A DNA stretch of 64,000 bases from positions 62,001 through 126,000 of the forward strand of contig NZ_AP025146.1 in the NCBI RefSeq assembly GCF_019977755.1, written 5' to 3'. Shown here in pieces: positions 15,741-23,289 of this stretch. Each line of letters opens with the position of its first letter. The stretch's first letter is position 1. The notes beneath the pieces were generated by a model. It was not told the origin of the DNA and ran no database searches. It was given only the letters and a program-made list of their open reading frames with translations. Origin of the DNA: Vibrio penaeicida. GTDB taxonomy: Bacteria > Pseudomonadota > Gammaproteobacteria > Enterobacterales > Vibrionaceae. Position numbers and translations under genes: made by a program.

Positions 15741-16370
15741 ATGTACCCGCATACCATTAATAAGCCGCACGCTAAGAAAAATATCTTCAAATTCATTAGT
15801 GTGAAATGCAATGCCATCATCATGTGTGAATCATCGCTTGAATTTGATGCATGTTTTCACCTTGAATACCATCCTGACGTTGTCTCTTTTGAGAGTCAGC
15901 CGTTTTGCTTAGAATACCAATTAGAAGATGGACCACATAGTTACACTCCTGATTTTCTTGTAACGTTGAAAGATGGTAAGAGATATCTACAAGAAGTTAA
16001 AAACTCCAAGTTATCTCTTACGCCTGAATATCTTCATGTTTTCGAAGCAATGCAAAAAGGTAGTAAAGATATTGGACTTCCTCTTCATCTCGTCACAGAA
16101 AGACAAATTCGTAAAGGCTTTATCGTAGATAACCTCAAGTTGATACACCGTTATGCAGGTTCAAAGCACATTTGTTCCTTCAAACAATCACTTTTAGAAG
16201 TCATTCAAAACCAAGGGTTGTCATCATCAGAAAAGCTCGCTGGTATATTTAATAAGTCCATAGGGTTTATAAACCGAGAATTGTTAGAACTAATTAGTCT
16301 TGGCCTTGTTTCTGCTCATCTTGAAGCTTCCATGTTCGATGAGAGCACTACAATTTGGTTGAGGGAATAA
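15741..16370 (+). CDS. tnsA: TnsA endonuclease subunit of Tn7-like transposase
   Basis: A 209-residue TnsA with the restriction-endonuclease-like active site: Glu in CESSLEFDA (residues 30-36), Asp71 in YTPDFLV, and Lys87 in LQEVKNS, with a C-terminal winged-helix-like region. TnsA cuts the 5' ends of the transposon while TnsB cuts and joins the 3' ends, giving cut-and-paste movement. It is a separate gene, as in I-F3 elements, not fused to TnsB. The ATG at 15741 follows AAGG and lies only 109 bp from the transposon end, so its promoter overlaps the TnsB sites. That would let the transposase regulate itself, a feature of Tn7. Confidence 0.93.
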   Translation: MYPHTINKPHAKKNIFKFISVKCNAIIMCESSLEFDACFHLEYHPDVVSFESQPFCLEYQLEDGPHSYTPDFLVTLKDGKRYLQEVKNSKLSLTPEYLHVFEAMQKGSKDIGLPLHLVTERQIRKGFIVDNLKLIHRYAGSKHICSFKQSLLEVIQNQGLSSSEKLAGIFNKSIGFINRELLELISLGLVSAHLEASMFDESTTIWLRE

Positions 16371-16372
16371 GC

Positions 16373-18292
16373 ATGAAAGGGCCATTTGATGACGAATCTA
16401 GCGGTGAATTGTTTGATAATGTGGAAAGTGCTTTAGAAACAGATGTAAATATTGGTGATGTAACTAGAGGAGGTTCTGAGCTTTGCTACCAACCCCTAAA
16501 TGCTGTAACCGTTTACGAACGAGACTTAGACAGTTTCCCTGAAGAGCGCAAAAATGAAGCTTTGCAGCGACTAAAGCTTTTGTCACTCATAGGTAAAGAG
16601 CTTGATGGCCCTTGGCCAATTAAGCAGATACAAGCGTTAATCGAAAAGTACAAAGATGACGTTGCTATTCCAACTCCTAGCCCAAGAACGGTTCAGCGTT
16701 GGAGGGAGCGTTATGAGAAGAGCAACGGCGATTTAAAATCTCTTGTTGTTAGAAATTATGCTAAAGGTAATCGTAAACCAAAAATCATAGGTGATGAATA
16801 TTACTTTGATCTAGCCGTGCAAAGTTGGCTCGCCGCTGAAAGACCGAACATTACCCGTGCTTATGAACGTTACTGTGACTCAATTGAAGTGGCTAATGAA
16901 TCAATTGTTGTTGGTAAAATACCTAGCGCTAGCTACAAATCATTCTCAAGGCGACTTAAACAGCTTCCCCCCTATGCTGTTGCTCTACAAAGACATGGAA
17001 AATATTTTGCTGATCTTTGGTTCAGACACAACGCTAAGCACAAACCGCCTACACGTATTCTGGAGCGAGTTGAAATAGATCATACACAATTGGATTTGAT
17101 GTTACTCCATGATGAGTATCTCGTTCCTATTGGACGCCCCTGCTTGACGATGCTTATCGATGTATTTAGCGGTTGTATTATTGGCTTTCATCTTGGGTTT
17201 CACGCACCGGGATATGCAACGGTAGCGAAGGCATTGTTAAATGCAATGAAGTCTAAAGACTACGTAAAAGATTTACCTATAGAGTTAAGCAATGAATGGC
17301 TTTGTGAGGGAAAAATTGAAACATTGGTCATGGACAATGGAGCTGAGTTCTGGTCAAAAAGTATTGACGATGCCTGTAAAGAACTCAACATTGCTGTTCA
17401 ATACAATCCAGTTAAAAAGCCTTGGTTAAAACCCTTTATTGAAAGGTCATTCGGTATTCTAAACAAAACGTTACTCGCCACTATTCCGGGAAAGACGTTT
17501 TCAAATGTTCTGGAAAAGGGGGACTATGATGCAGCCAATAAAGCTGTAATGAAGTTCTCTACGTTTGTTGAAGAACTGCATCGTTGGATCATCGATGTTC
17601 ACAACGCCAAACCTGACTCGAGAAACAATCGCTTGCCTAACTTATACTGGAGCCAAGGTGTCAAGACACTTCCTCCAGCTAGACTCCCGGTTAAAGACAG
17701 TGAACAACTGTCTATTATTATGGGCATATTAGTGAAGCGAAAACTCACGGAGAAAGGTATTCAGTACGAAGACTTATTCTATCGAAGTCAAGCCCTTGCC
17801 GATTATCGCGCAAGATTTCCACAGACGAAAGAATCAGCGATAAAAACCATTAAAGTAGATCCCGATGATCTGTCCAGAATTTTTATCTTTTTGGAGGAGA
17901 TTAACGGGTATATCAAAGTTCCCTGTGATGACCCCGAAGGATACACAAAACATCTTTCACTTCATGAACACATCATTATCAAACGAGCTCATAAACAGTA
18001 TATAAAAGGACAAGTTGATACTCTTTCGCTTGCGAAAGCACGTCTCGCTTTAGCAGCGCGAATGGAAGATGAAACAGAAGAGCTGCGTTCTTTCAAGAGA
18101 AAGCGTAACCCCCCAAAAAACATTAAAAAGATGGCTGAGTTTTCGGGAATAAGTAGTGCAGCCTATAAATCGAAGTCACCAGCTTTGGAAAAAGGGTCAT
18201 TGAAAAAGAGTAAAGCTGCAGAGTCAAAGGATAGTGCTAATTTCTTGGATGATTGGGAATCGATACTTGGAGATTTAAGTGAGGATGAGTAA
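16373..18292 (+). CDS. tnsB: TnsB transposase (DDE)
   Basis: A 639-residue Mu/Tn7-type transposase. Helix-turn-helix DNA-binding domains fill the first 200 residues (PSPRTVQRWRERY is visible at about 103-115). The integrase-core catalytic triad is D236 (VEIDHTQLD), D321 (VMDNGAEF) and E357 (KPFIERSFG). The C-terminal Lys-rich tail would contact TnsC. I chose the ATG at 16373, two bases after the tnsA stop, with GAGG upstream; an earlier alternative start at 16355 would overlap tnsA. It binds the 21-bp repeats at the transposon ends. Confidence 0.95.
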   Translation: MKGPFDDESSGELFDNVESALETDVNIGDVTRGGSELCYQPLNAVTVYERDLDSFPEERKNEALQRLKLLSLIGKELDGPWPIKQIQALIEKYKDDVAIPTPSPRTVQRWRERYEKSNGDLKSLVVRNYAKGNRKPKIIGDEYYFDLAVQSWLAAERPNITRAYERYCDSIEVANESIVVGKIPSASYKSFSRRLKQLPPYAVALQRHGKYFADLWFRHNAKHKPPTRILERVEIDHTQLDLMLLHDEYLVPIGRPCLTMLIDVFSGCIIGFHLGFHAPGYATVAKALLNAMKSKDYVKDLPIELSNEWLCEGKIETLVMDNGAEFWSKSIDDACKELNIAVQYNPVKKPWLKPFIERSFGILNKTLLATIPGKTFSNVLEKGDYDAANKAVMKFSTFVEELHRWIIDVHNAKPDSRNNRLPNLYWSQGVKTLPPARLPVKDSEQLSIIMGILVKRKLTEKGIQYEDLFYRSQALADYRARFPQTKESAIKTIKVDPDDLSRIFIFLEEINGYIKVPCDDPEGYTKHLSLHEHIIIKRAHKQYIKGQVDTLSLAKARLALAARMEDETEELRSFKRKRNPPKNIKKMAEFSGISSAAYKSKSPALEKGSLKKSKAAESKDSANFLDDWESILGDLSEDE

Positions 18293-19301
18293 CTCTGTGG
18301 AGATTCAGCGCCTTGTTTCCGACTTTAACCAGTCTTTTGCACTGTTTCCTCCATTCGATGCAATTCTTAGTGATCTGGAAAAACTACGAATTAAAAGTTC
18401 AAGAGCTGGATTTAAACCATCGATGTTGGTCTTTGGCGATACAGGTGCAGGTAAGTCGGCATTACTTGAACATTTCACTAGGGCAAGCCAATTTAAAACA
18501 GGTCGTAAGGTGCTTAGGACAAGAGTTAGGCCTTCATTGCAAGAGACTCTTAGCTGGATACTTCATAGTCTTAATCCCAACCGGAGAAATAATCGATTTG
18601 TAAAAAAAGCCTCTGAAATTGGTTTAACCGACATGGTCATTCGCGAACTTACTCAAGCAGATATAGGCATGATGATTATTGACGAATGCCAAGAGTTTGT
18701 GGAAATCCGTTCGAATGATGACAAGAAAGAAATCAGTAATCGATTGAAGATGATAAGTGAAGAAGCTTCTGTCTCAATGGTATTTGTTGGAATGCCTTGG
18801 TCAAAAGAAATCACCAGAGACAGTCAGTGGGAGTCCAGGTTACGTTTAGTTCGAGAAATCCCTTACTTTAAAGTGATCAATGAGGATGGTAGTAATAACA
18901 AAGCAGAGATGAAGCGACTTGCCCTGTGTTTAAAGGCGATATCAAAGCTGATGCCATTAGATAAACAACCTCAGTTAGAGCTTCCTGAGTTCAGTTTACC
19001 ACTTTTGGCTTACTCACGGGGAGAGATGCGAGCACTAAAAGATATTTTATCCGATGCACTTGAAACAGCTCTTAACGAAGGCGCAAAGGAACTAACCAAG
19101 CGCCATTTACAAGAGGCTGCCAACTTTTCTGTCGAAGGGGAAAATCCATTCGATGTAAAAGTCGACACGATTAAAATTCAGACGATTCAGCAGTACACAC
19201 GTTTTGAGCTAGATGAACAAACTGGCAGAAGAGAGAGGTTTGACCGTGCTTTTACTGCGTTGCAGCATATTCCTATCAAAAAGTTACTAAGTAAACGCTA
19301 G
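18285..19301 (+). CDS. tnsC: TnsC AAA+ ATPase, target-selection regulator
   Basis: A 338-residue AAA+ protein with Walker A GDTGAGKS at residues 51-58 and Walker B MMIIDECQEF (D133, E134), followed by FVGMPW, a sensor-1-like region. TnsC forms ATP-dependent rings on DNA and links TniQ-Cascade at the target to TnsAB. The ATG at 18285 overlaps the tnsB stop and has GAGG directly before it; GTG at 18279 is an alternative. It ends converging with xre, overlapping it by four bases. Confidence 0.94.
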   Translation: MSNSVEIQRLVSDFNQSFALFPPFDAILSDLEKLRIKSSRAGFKPSMLVFGDTGAGKSALLEHFTRASQFKTGRKVLRTRVRPSLQETLSWILHSLNPNRRNNRFVKKASEIGLTDMVIRELTQADIGMMIIDECQEFVEIRSNDDKKEISNRLKMISEEASVSMVFVGMPWSKEITRDSQWESRLRLVREIPYFKVINEDGSNNKAEMKRLALCLKAISKLMPLDKQPQLELPEFSLPLLAYSRGEMRALKDILSDALETALNEGAKELTKRHLQEAANFSVEGENPFDVKVDTIKIQTIQQYTRFELDEQTGRRERFDRAFTALQHIPIKKLLSKR

Positions 19302-19612
19302 CTTTCGCCATATGCCCCCAACTTTGCTATCAACTTTGCTTTATCCTCATCACTTAGTTTATCTACCAAGCATGCTAGCTCGGCACTTAATTCGTTACGA
19401 CAGAAAAAGTAGTTCAGCGGTACATCTAACGCTTCGGCCATACGTTCAAGGGTACCGATATCTGGTACATGCCGCCCTTTTTCATAGTGGTTCATTCGTC
19501 CACTCGCTGAACTTGGTTCCATACCTATTTTCACCCCTAAATCTTTTTGGGTGATTTGGGCTTTTTTACGCGCAGCTTTAAGCCTCTCTGGGATTGGGTT
19601 GTGGTTTTGCAC
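19298..19612 (-). CDS. Xre-family transcriptional regulator of the transposon
   Basis: A 104-residue protein with an N-terminal Cro/C1-type helix-turn-helix (PIPERLKAARKKAQITQKDL, then GRMNHYEKGRHVPDIGTLER) and a short helical C-terminus (LVDKLSDEDKAKLIAKLG) likely used for dimerisation. It is divergent from the cargo operon at 19714, and two palindromes between them look like its operators. A third matching palindrome lies immediately before tniQ. Xre regulators controlling the tniQ-cas operon are known in I-F3 elements. It would repress the targeting module and its own promoter until it is diluted, for example after entry into a new cell. Confidence 0.88.
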   Translation of the reverse strand: MQNHNPIPERLKAARKKAQITQKDLGVKIGMEPSSASGRMNHYEKGRHVPDIGTLERMAEALDVPLNYFFCRNELSAELACLVDKLSDEDKAKLIAKLGAYGES

Positions 19613-19639
19613 TTGCTCATTTCTAACAAACCTATCGAT

Positions 19640-19658
19640 AACTTAGATTGTCTAAGTT
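19640..19658. promoter_or_regulatory. Putative Xre operator 1
   Basis: AACTTAGATTGTCTAAGTT is a perfect 8-3-8 palindrome 28 bp upstream of the xre start. The same arms occur before tniQ. Confidence 0.8.
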
Positions 19659-19674
19659 TTACTGATTTTTGTAT

Positions 19675-19691
19675 ACTTAGCAATCCTAAGT
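19675..19691. promoter_or_regulatory. Putative Xre operator 2
   Basis: ACTTAGCAATCCTAAGT keeps both ACTTAG/CTAAGT half sites with one imperfect inner pair. It is centred 34 bp from operator 1 and 31 bp upstream of the cargo gene at 19714. Confidence 0.72.
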
Positions 19692-19713
19692 TTTTATTGA
19701 TTGTTATAGCCAA

Positions 19714-20259
19714 ATGAACAGAATCACCAAAATTAACCCACACATGTTTAACTTATTGATTGATAGAGGAATGGATCATTTCTCTGTAACAGAAGCTAGG
19801 GATGCGTTACTTGAAAGTGGTGTAATGTTTCCAAGCAAAGAAGAAGCTCGAAAGTATGTGTATAAGCAACTTCTATCATTTGAAGGTAAAGGATGGCTAT
19901 TAGCAGATGGGGTGCGCCGGGATAAGCGCTATCACGTTACTGCGGAGTTTAAATCGTTAACAGTAGAGCCCCAAGTCCTCAGTGGTAAAAAAAGGAAAGT
20001 GAATTCAAACGCCCAGCTTATGGAATCTGATCTAAATGTGTTAGTGCAAGAGAAGAAGATGTATGAAGGGGAGTTAGCGATTACTTTGGGCGAGGTTGAA
20101 GAATATCAATCGTTGTTATCCCGGTTTCCAAGTAGCCAGACAGATCTGCTGCCCCTCTATGATGCAGCAAAAGAACGATCGGCAAAGCTATTGGGAAAAG
20201 TCAATGCGCTAAACAACTATGTACATATCGCAAAAGATAAGGCGCAAAAGAAATGCTAA
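19714..20259 (+). CDS. Cargo protein with predicted HTH and coiled coil, 181 aa
   Basis: A 181-residue soluble protein. The N-terminal 70 residues look like a winged helix or HTH domain (FSVTEARDALLESGVMFPSK, ARKYVYKQLLSFEGKGWLL). The remainder is long-helix sequence with heptad character (NVLVQEKKMYEGELAITLGEVEEYQSLL) ending in a Lys-rich tail. I do not recognise a named family. It overlaps the helicase start by seven bases, so the two are a translationally coupled pair, and its promoter lies between the Xre operators. A two-gene HTH/coiled-coil plus SF2 helicase module on a transposon suggests a defence or repair function, but this is inference. Confidence 0.7.
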   Translation: MNRITKINPHMFNLLIDRGMDHFSVTEARDALLESGVMFPSKEEARKYVYKQLLSFEGKGWLLADGVRRDKRYHVTAEFKSLTVEPQVLSGKKRKVNSNAQLMESDLNVLVQEKKMYEGELAITLGEVEEYQSLLSRFPSSQTDLLPLYDAAKERSAKLLGKVNALNNYVHIAKDKAQKKC

Positions 20260-21635
20260 GGGTTTGGCAAAGTGAGTGTGTAACTCAAGTTCTGAAAAAG
20301 TTTACGTCTACCAGCCATTCCCATTTTTTTTGTCAAGCGACTCCAGGAGCTGGCAAAACAGTTATGGCGGCAGAGGTTGCAAAGCGATTATTTGAAAATG
20401 ACATGATTGATTTGGTCCTTTGTTTTTCGCCATCGCTCTCTGTTGCTGAAGGAATGAGAAGTACATTTTCCTAGGCACTAGAATGCTCTTTCAATGGAGG
20501 GTTGGGGTCTTTGGGAGGATCTTATACTTACCAATCCATTCGATACTTGGATGATAATTTTTGGAAAACAGTCAGGAAGTATCGAGTACTAGTCGTATTT
20601 GACGAGATTCATCATTGCTCATTTGATGAAGATGGCCGTTCAAATTCTTGGGGATTAGAAATTGTATCAAAGATACAAGGGCTGGCACGTTACACGCTGG
20701 CGCTGTCTGGTACCCCTTGGCGTTCAGATAAACTGCCAATTGTAATGGCAGAATATTCTGATCCAGATGGTATGGTTGTTTGTGACTATCAATATGGTTT
20801 ACAGCACGCCGTTGTTGATGGGGTTTGCCGCCGCCCTAAAATCGTTTTAATAGACAACGAGCATCTGAGCATTAATACTGGCAATGAAAATCAACACTTT
20901 GCGTCTATTCTTGATTGTCTGAAACAATCTGATCTCTCCTATCAAAGCGTCATTCACAACGATCGTGCTATGAATTACATATTGGATAGTGGTTGCCAAA
21001 AGCTAGCGCAGCTCAGGAAAGAGTCACCAAATGCAGGTGGCTTAGTGGTAGCAGCTTCTATTAAGCATGCGAAAGACATTCAAAAGAGACTTGTTGAACA
21101 GTTTAATCAATCAGCCTGCATTGTGACTTATCACCATCACAATCCGTTACACGAAATTGAATCCTTTCGTCATTCAGACGTTCAGTGGATAGTCAGTGTT
21201 GGGATGATAAGTGAAGGTACCGATATACCAAGATTACAAGTATGTTGTCATTTGAGCGCGGTTAAGACCGAACTCTACTTTAGACAAGTTCTTGGCCGAA
21301 TACTGAGAGTCAATGACTCAGCTAATCAAGAAGCATGGCTCTATACCTTTGCCGAAGAGAGCTTGATAGGATTCGCTGAAAGAATTGAGCAAGATATTCC
21401 TGATAGCTGTGTACTCTCCAAACAGGAGATTAATGTGCAGAGTGTTGTTGATGAACAGCTCGCTCCATCAAGCCCATTAGGTGAAAATGTTCAATCTAAG
21501 CATTCCCATTTATCTATACTTGATTGGGAAAATGCTTCAACTGTTGATAAATCAGGCAATCGGGTATCTTCATTAATATTTGACGAACTGCGATTGGGGC
21601 ACTTTAAACAGCGGGTTATTGCTGCGTTTCTCTAA
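20253..21635 (+). pseudogene. SF2 DEAD/DEAH helicase interrupted by an in-frame TAG
   Basis: One frame of 460 codons encodes a superfamily 2 helicase: Walker A ATPGAGKTV near codons 29-37, motif II DEIHH at codon 117, motif III SGTPWR, and a C-terminal helicase domain with ILRV-type motif VI (YFRQVLGRILR). A single TAG at 20472-20474 (codon 74) separates motif I from the rest with no frame change; CAG to TAG is the simplest origin. The upstream partner gene is intact. As it stands the product is a 73-residue stub unless the stop is read through. The frame downstream is otherwise clean, which suggests a recent event or sequencing error. An internal restart at 20502 would lack Walker A. Confidence 0.82.
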
Positions 21636-21656
21636 ATTGACTCTGTTTCAATCTTT

Positions 21657-21843
21657 TCAGGTTTTTTCCAGAAGTGTTTTTCCTGCAATCGGCTCTACTT
21701 CAAGGGTAACCAAGTAGAGTCGCTGGCTTGAGGAAGCACTAGCAAACAGAATATCTTCAGTTGCGACAAAGTGAAGGTCTAAAGGAGCTAAAATACCTTT
21801 ATATTCAAGGCTATTACGTATTTTGTGTAGCCTATGGATAAAC
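21657..21843 (-). pseudogene. Possible gene remnant in the 440-bp gap before tniQ
   Basis: On the minus strand an open stretch of about 60 codons, ending in TGA at 21657, reads protein-like sequence (LHFVATEDILFASASSSQRL, then YLVTLEVEPIAG), but it has no start codon and begins right after a stop. It may be the C-terminus of a lost cargo gene. No family is recognised. The rest of the gap, 21844-22044, shows nothing I can name. Confidence 0.3.
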
Positions 21844-22044
21844 TATAAACTAGGTTGAGTTGTGTTCCTCTTGCAATAATCTTTCGCTTTCTAACAAAAG
21901 CTATGGGTTAAATACTATAGAACTGAATAAAAATAGCACTTTTATTCATGATTAATTCGGATTTATGTGCATTGATGAATAACCTGAGCTAAATCACAGC
22001 TTGCTTCAAAGAGTTTGATTTTACGAGGCTAAAAGTGATAGAAA

Positions 22045-22063
22045 AACTTAGATATTCTAAGTT
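22045..22063. promoter_or_regulatory. Putative Xre operator 3, before tniQ-cas
   Basis: AACTTAGATATTCTAAGTT is a perfect 8-3-8 palindrome with the same arms as operator 1. It ends 12 bp before the tniQ GTG start, so a bound protein would block both transcription and ribosome access for the tniQ-cas8-cas7-cas6 operon. Confidence 0.85.
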
Positions 22064-22075
22064 TTGTGGTGACAT

Positions 22076-23287
22076 GTGAAGACGGACATTCAACTTTACC
22101 CAGACGAGTCTCTTGAAAGTTTTTTATTGCGCTTATCGCAAGATCAAGGGCATGAGCGATTTTCTCATTTTGCTGAAAGCATCTGGTTTGACACAATGAA
22201 CCAGCATGAAGCGATTCCAGGTGCTTTTCCTCTCGAGCTCAACAGAGTCAATATTTACCACGCACAAACAACCAGTCAAATGCGAGTGCGGGTTCTTATC
22301 CATCTTGAGCAACAGTTAAAGCTCAATAAATCCGACGTTTTGCGATTAGTGCTATCTCACTCAAAATCTCAATTTTCTCCTGTATATAAAGCCGTTCATC
22401 GTTTCGGTTCTGATTTCCCTTATGCCTTTGTTCGTAAGCGCTTCACTCCCATTTGCCCTCAATGTATCGGTGATGCCCCATACATACGTCAGCAATGGCA
22501 CTTTATTTCCCACCAAGCCTGTGAGCACCACGGATGTAAGCTGATACATCACTGCCCAGAATGTAAATCGAGGCTTGAGTATCAAGATACTGAGAGTATC
22601 AGCCAATGTGAATGTGGTTTTGACCTAAGAAACGCACAGATTGAAGCTGCTGCAGAGTCGGAGTTATTAGTCGCTCGTTGGTTGTCAGGATATGACTCAA
22701 ACCCCTTGGGATTTTTGAAAGCAGAAGTGAAGTTGTCGGAACGTTATGGCTTTTTACTTTGGTATGTAAACCGCTATGGCAATATTGATGATCTTAGCTT
22801 TAAATCATTCGTTGAATATTGTAATGAGTGGCCAAATGCGTTGTGGCGTGAGCTTGATGCATTGAAGGATAAAACTGAGGTTGTCCGAGTCAAAGAGTGG
22901 AAGCAACTGTTTTTTAGTGAAGCCTTTGGTGGTTTGTTACTCGAGTGCCGGCAACTTCCAAGCCGGCAGTTAAGTCAAAATACAGTTTTAACTCAAGTAC
23001 TAGCCTATTTCATAAATCTAATTAGAGATACTCCTGTACAGCTTAAGGGAAACATAAGCGACGTGCTATTGAGCCCGTTGGAAGCTTCTACATTGCTTTC
23101 TTGTACGACAGATGAAATATATCGGTTGTATGAGTTTGGTGAGATAAAAGCAGCCATCAGGCCGAAAATACATGCAAAGCTTGCTACCCATGAAGCTGCC
23201 TTTACATTACGAAGTGTTATAGAAACGAAGTTGACTCGAATGTGTTCAGAGACCGATGGTTTAAGTGTGTATCTTCCAGAGTGGTAA
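22076..23287 (+). CDS. tniQ: TniQ, target adaptor of the CRISPR-guided transposon
   Basis: A 403-residue TniQ/TnsD-family protein. It opens QLYPDESLESFLLRLSQDQG, the TniQ N-terminal signature, and has the zinc-binding region CPQC (127-130), C149 with HxxC154, CPEC (160-163) and CEC (178-180). In I-F3 systems a TniQ dimer binds the Cas6 end of Cascade and recruits TnsC. The start is a GTG at 22076; ATG at 22074 is followed by a stop. Its promoter carries the Xre operator. The stop lies two bases before the cas8/5 ATG, so the four genes form an operon. At about 400 residues it fits the TniQ of CRISPR-associated elements rather than the longer TnsD. Confidence 0.94.
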   Translation: MKTDIQLYPDESLESFLLRLSQDQGHERFSHFAESIWFDTMNQHEAIPGAFPLELNRVNIYHAQTTSQMRVRVLIHLEQQLKLNKSDVLRLVLSHSKSQFSPVYKAVHRFGSDFPYAFVRKRFTPICPQCIGDAPYIRQQWHFISHQACEHHGCKLIHHCPECKSRLEYQDTESISQCECGFDLRNAQIEAAAESELLVARWLSGYDSNPLGFLKAEVKLSERYGFLLWYVNRYGNIDDLSFKSFVEYCNEWPNALWRELDALKDKTEVVRVKEWKQLFFSEAFGGLLLECRQLPSRQLSQNTVLTQVLAYFINLIRDTPVQLKGNISDVLLSPLEASTLLSCTTDEIYRLYEFGEIKAAIRPKIHAKLATHEAAFTLRSVIETKLTRMCSETDGLSVYLPEW

Positions 23288-23289
23288 GC

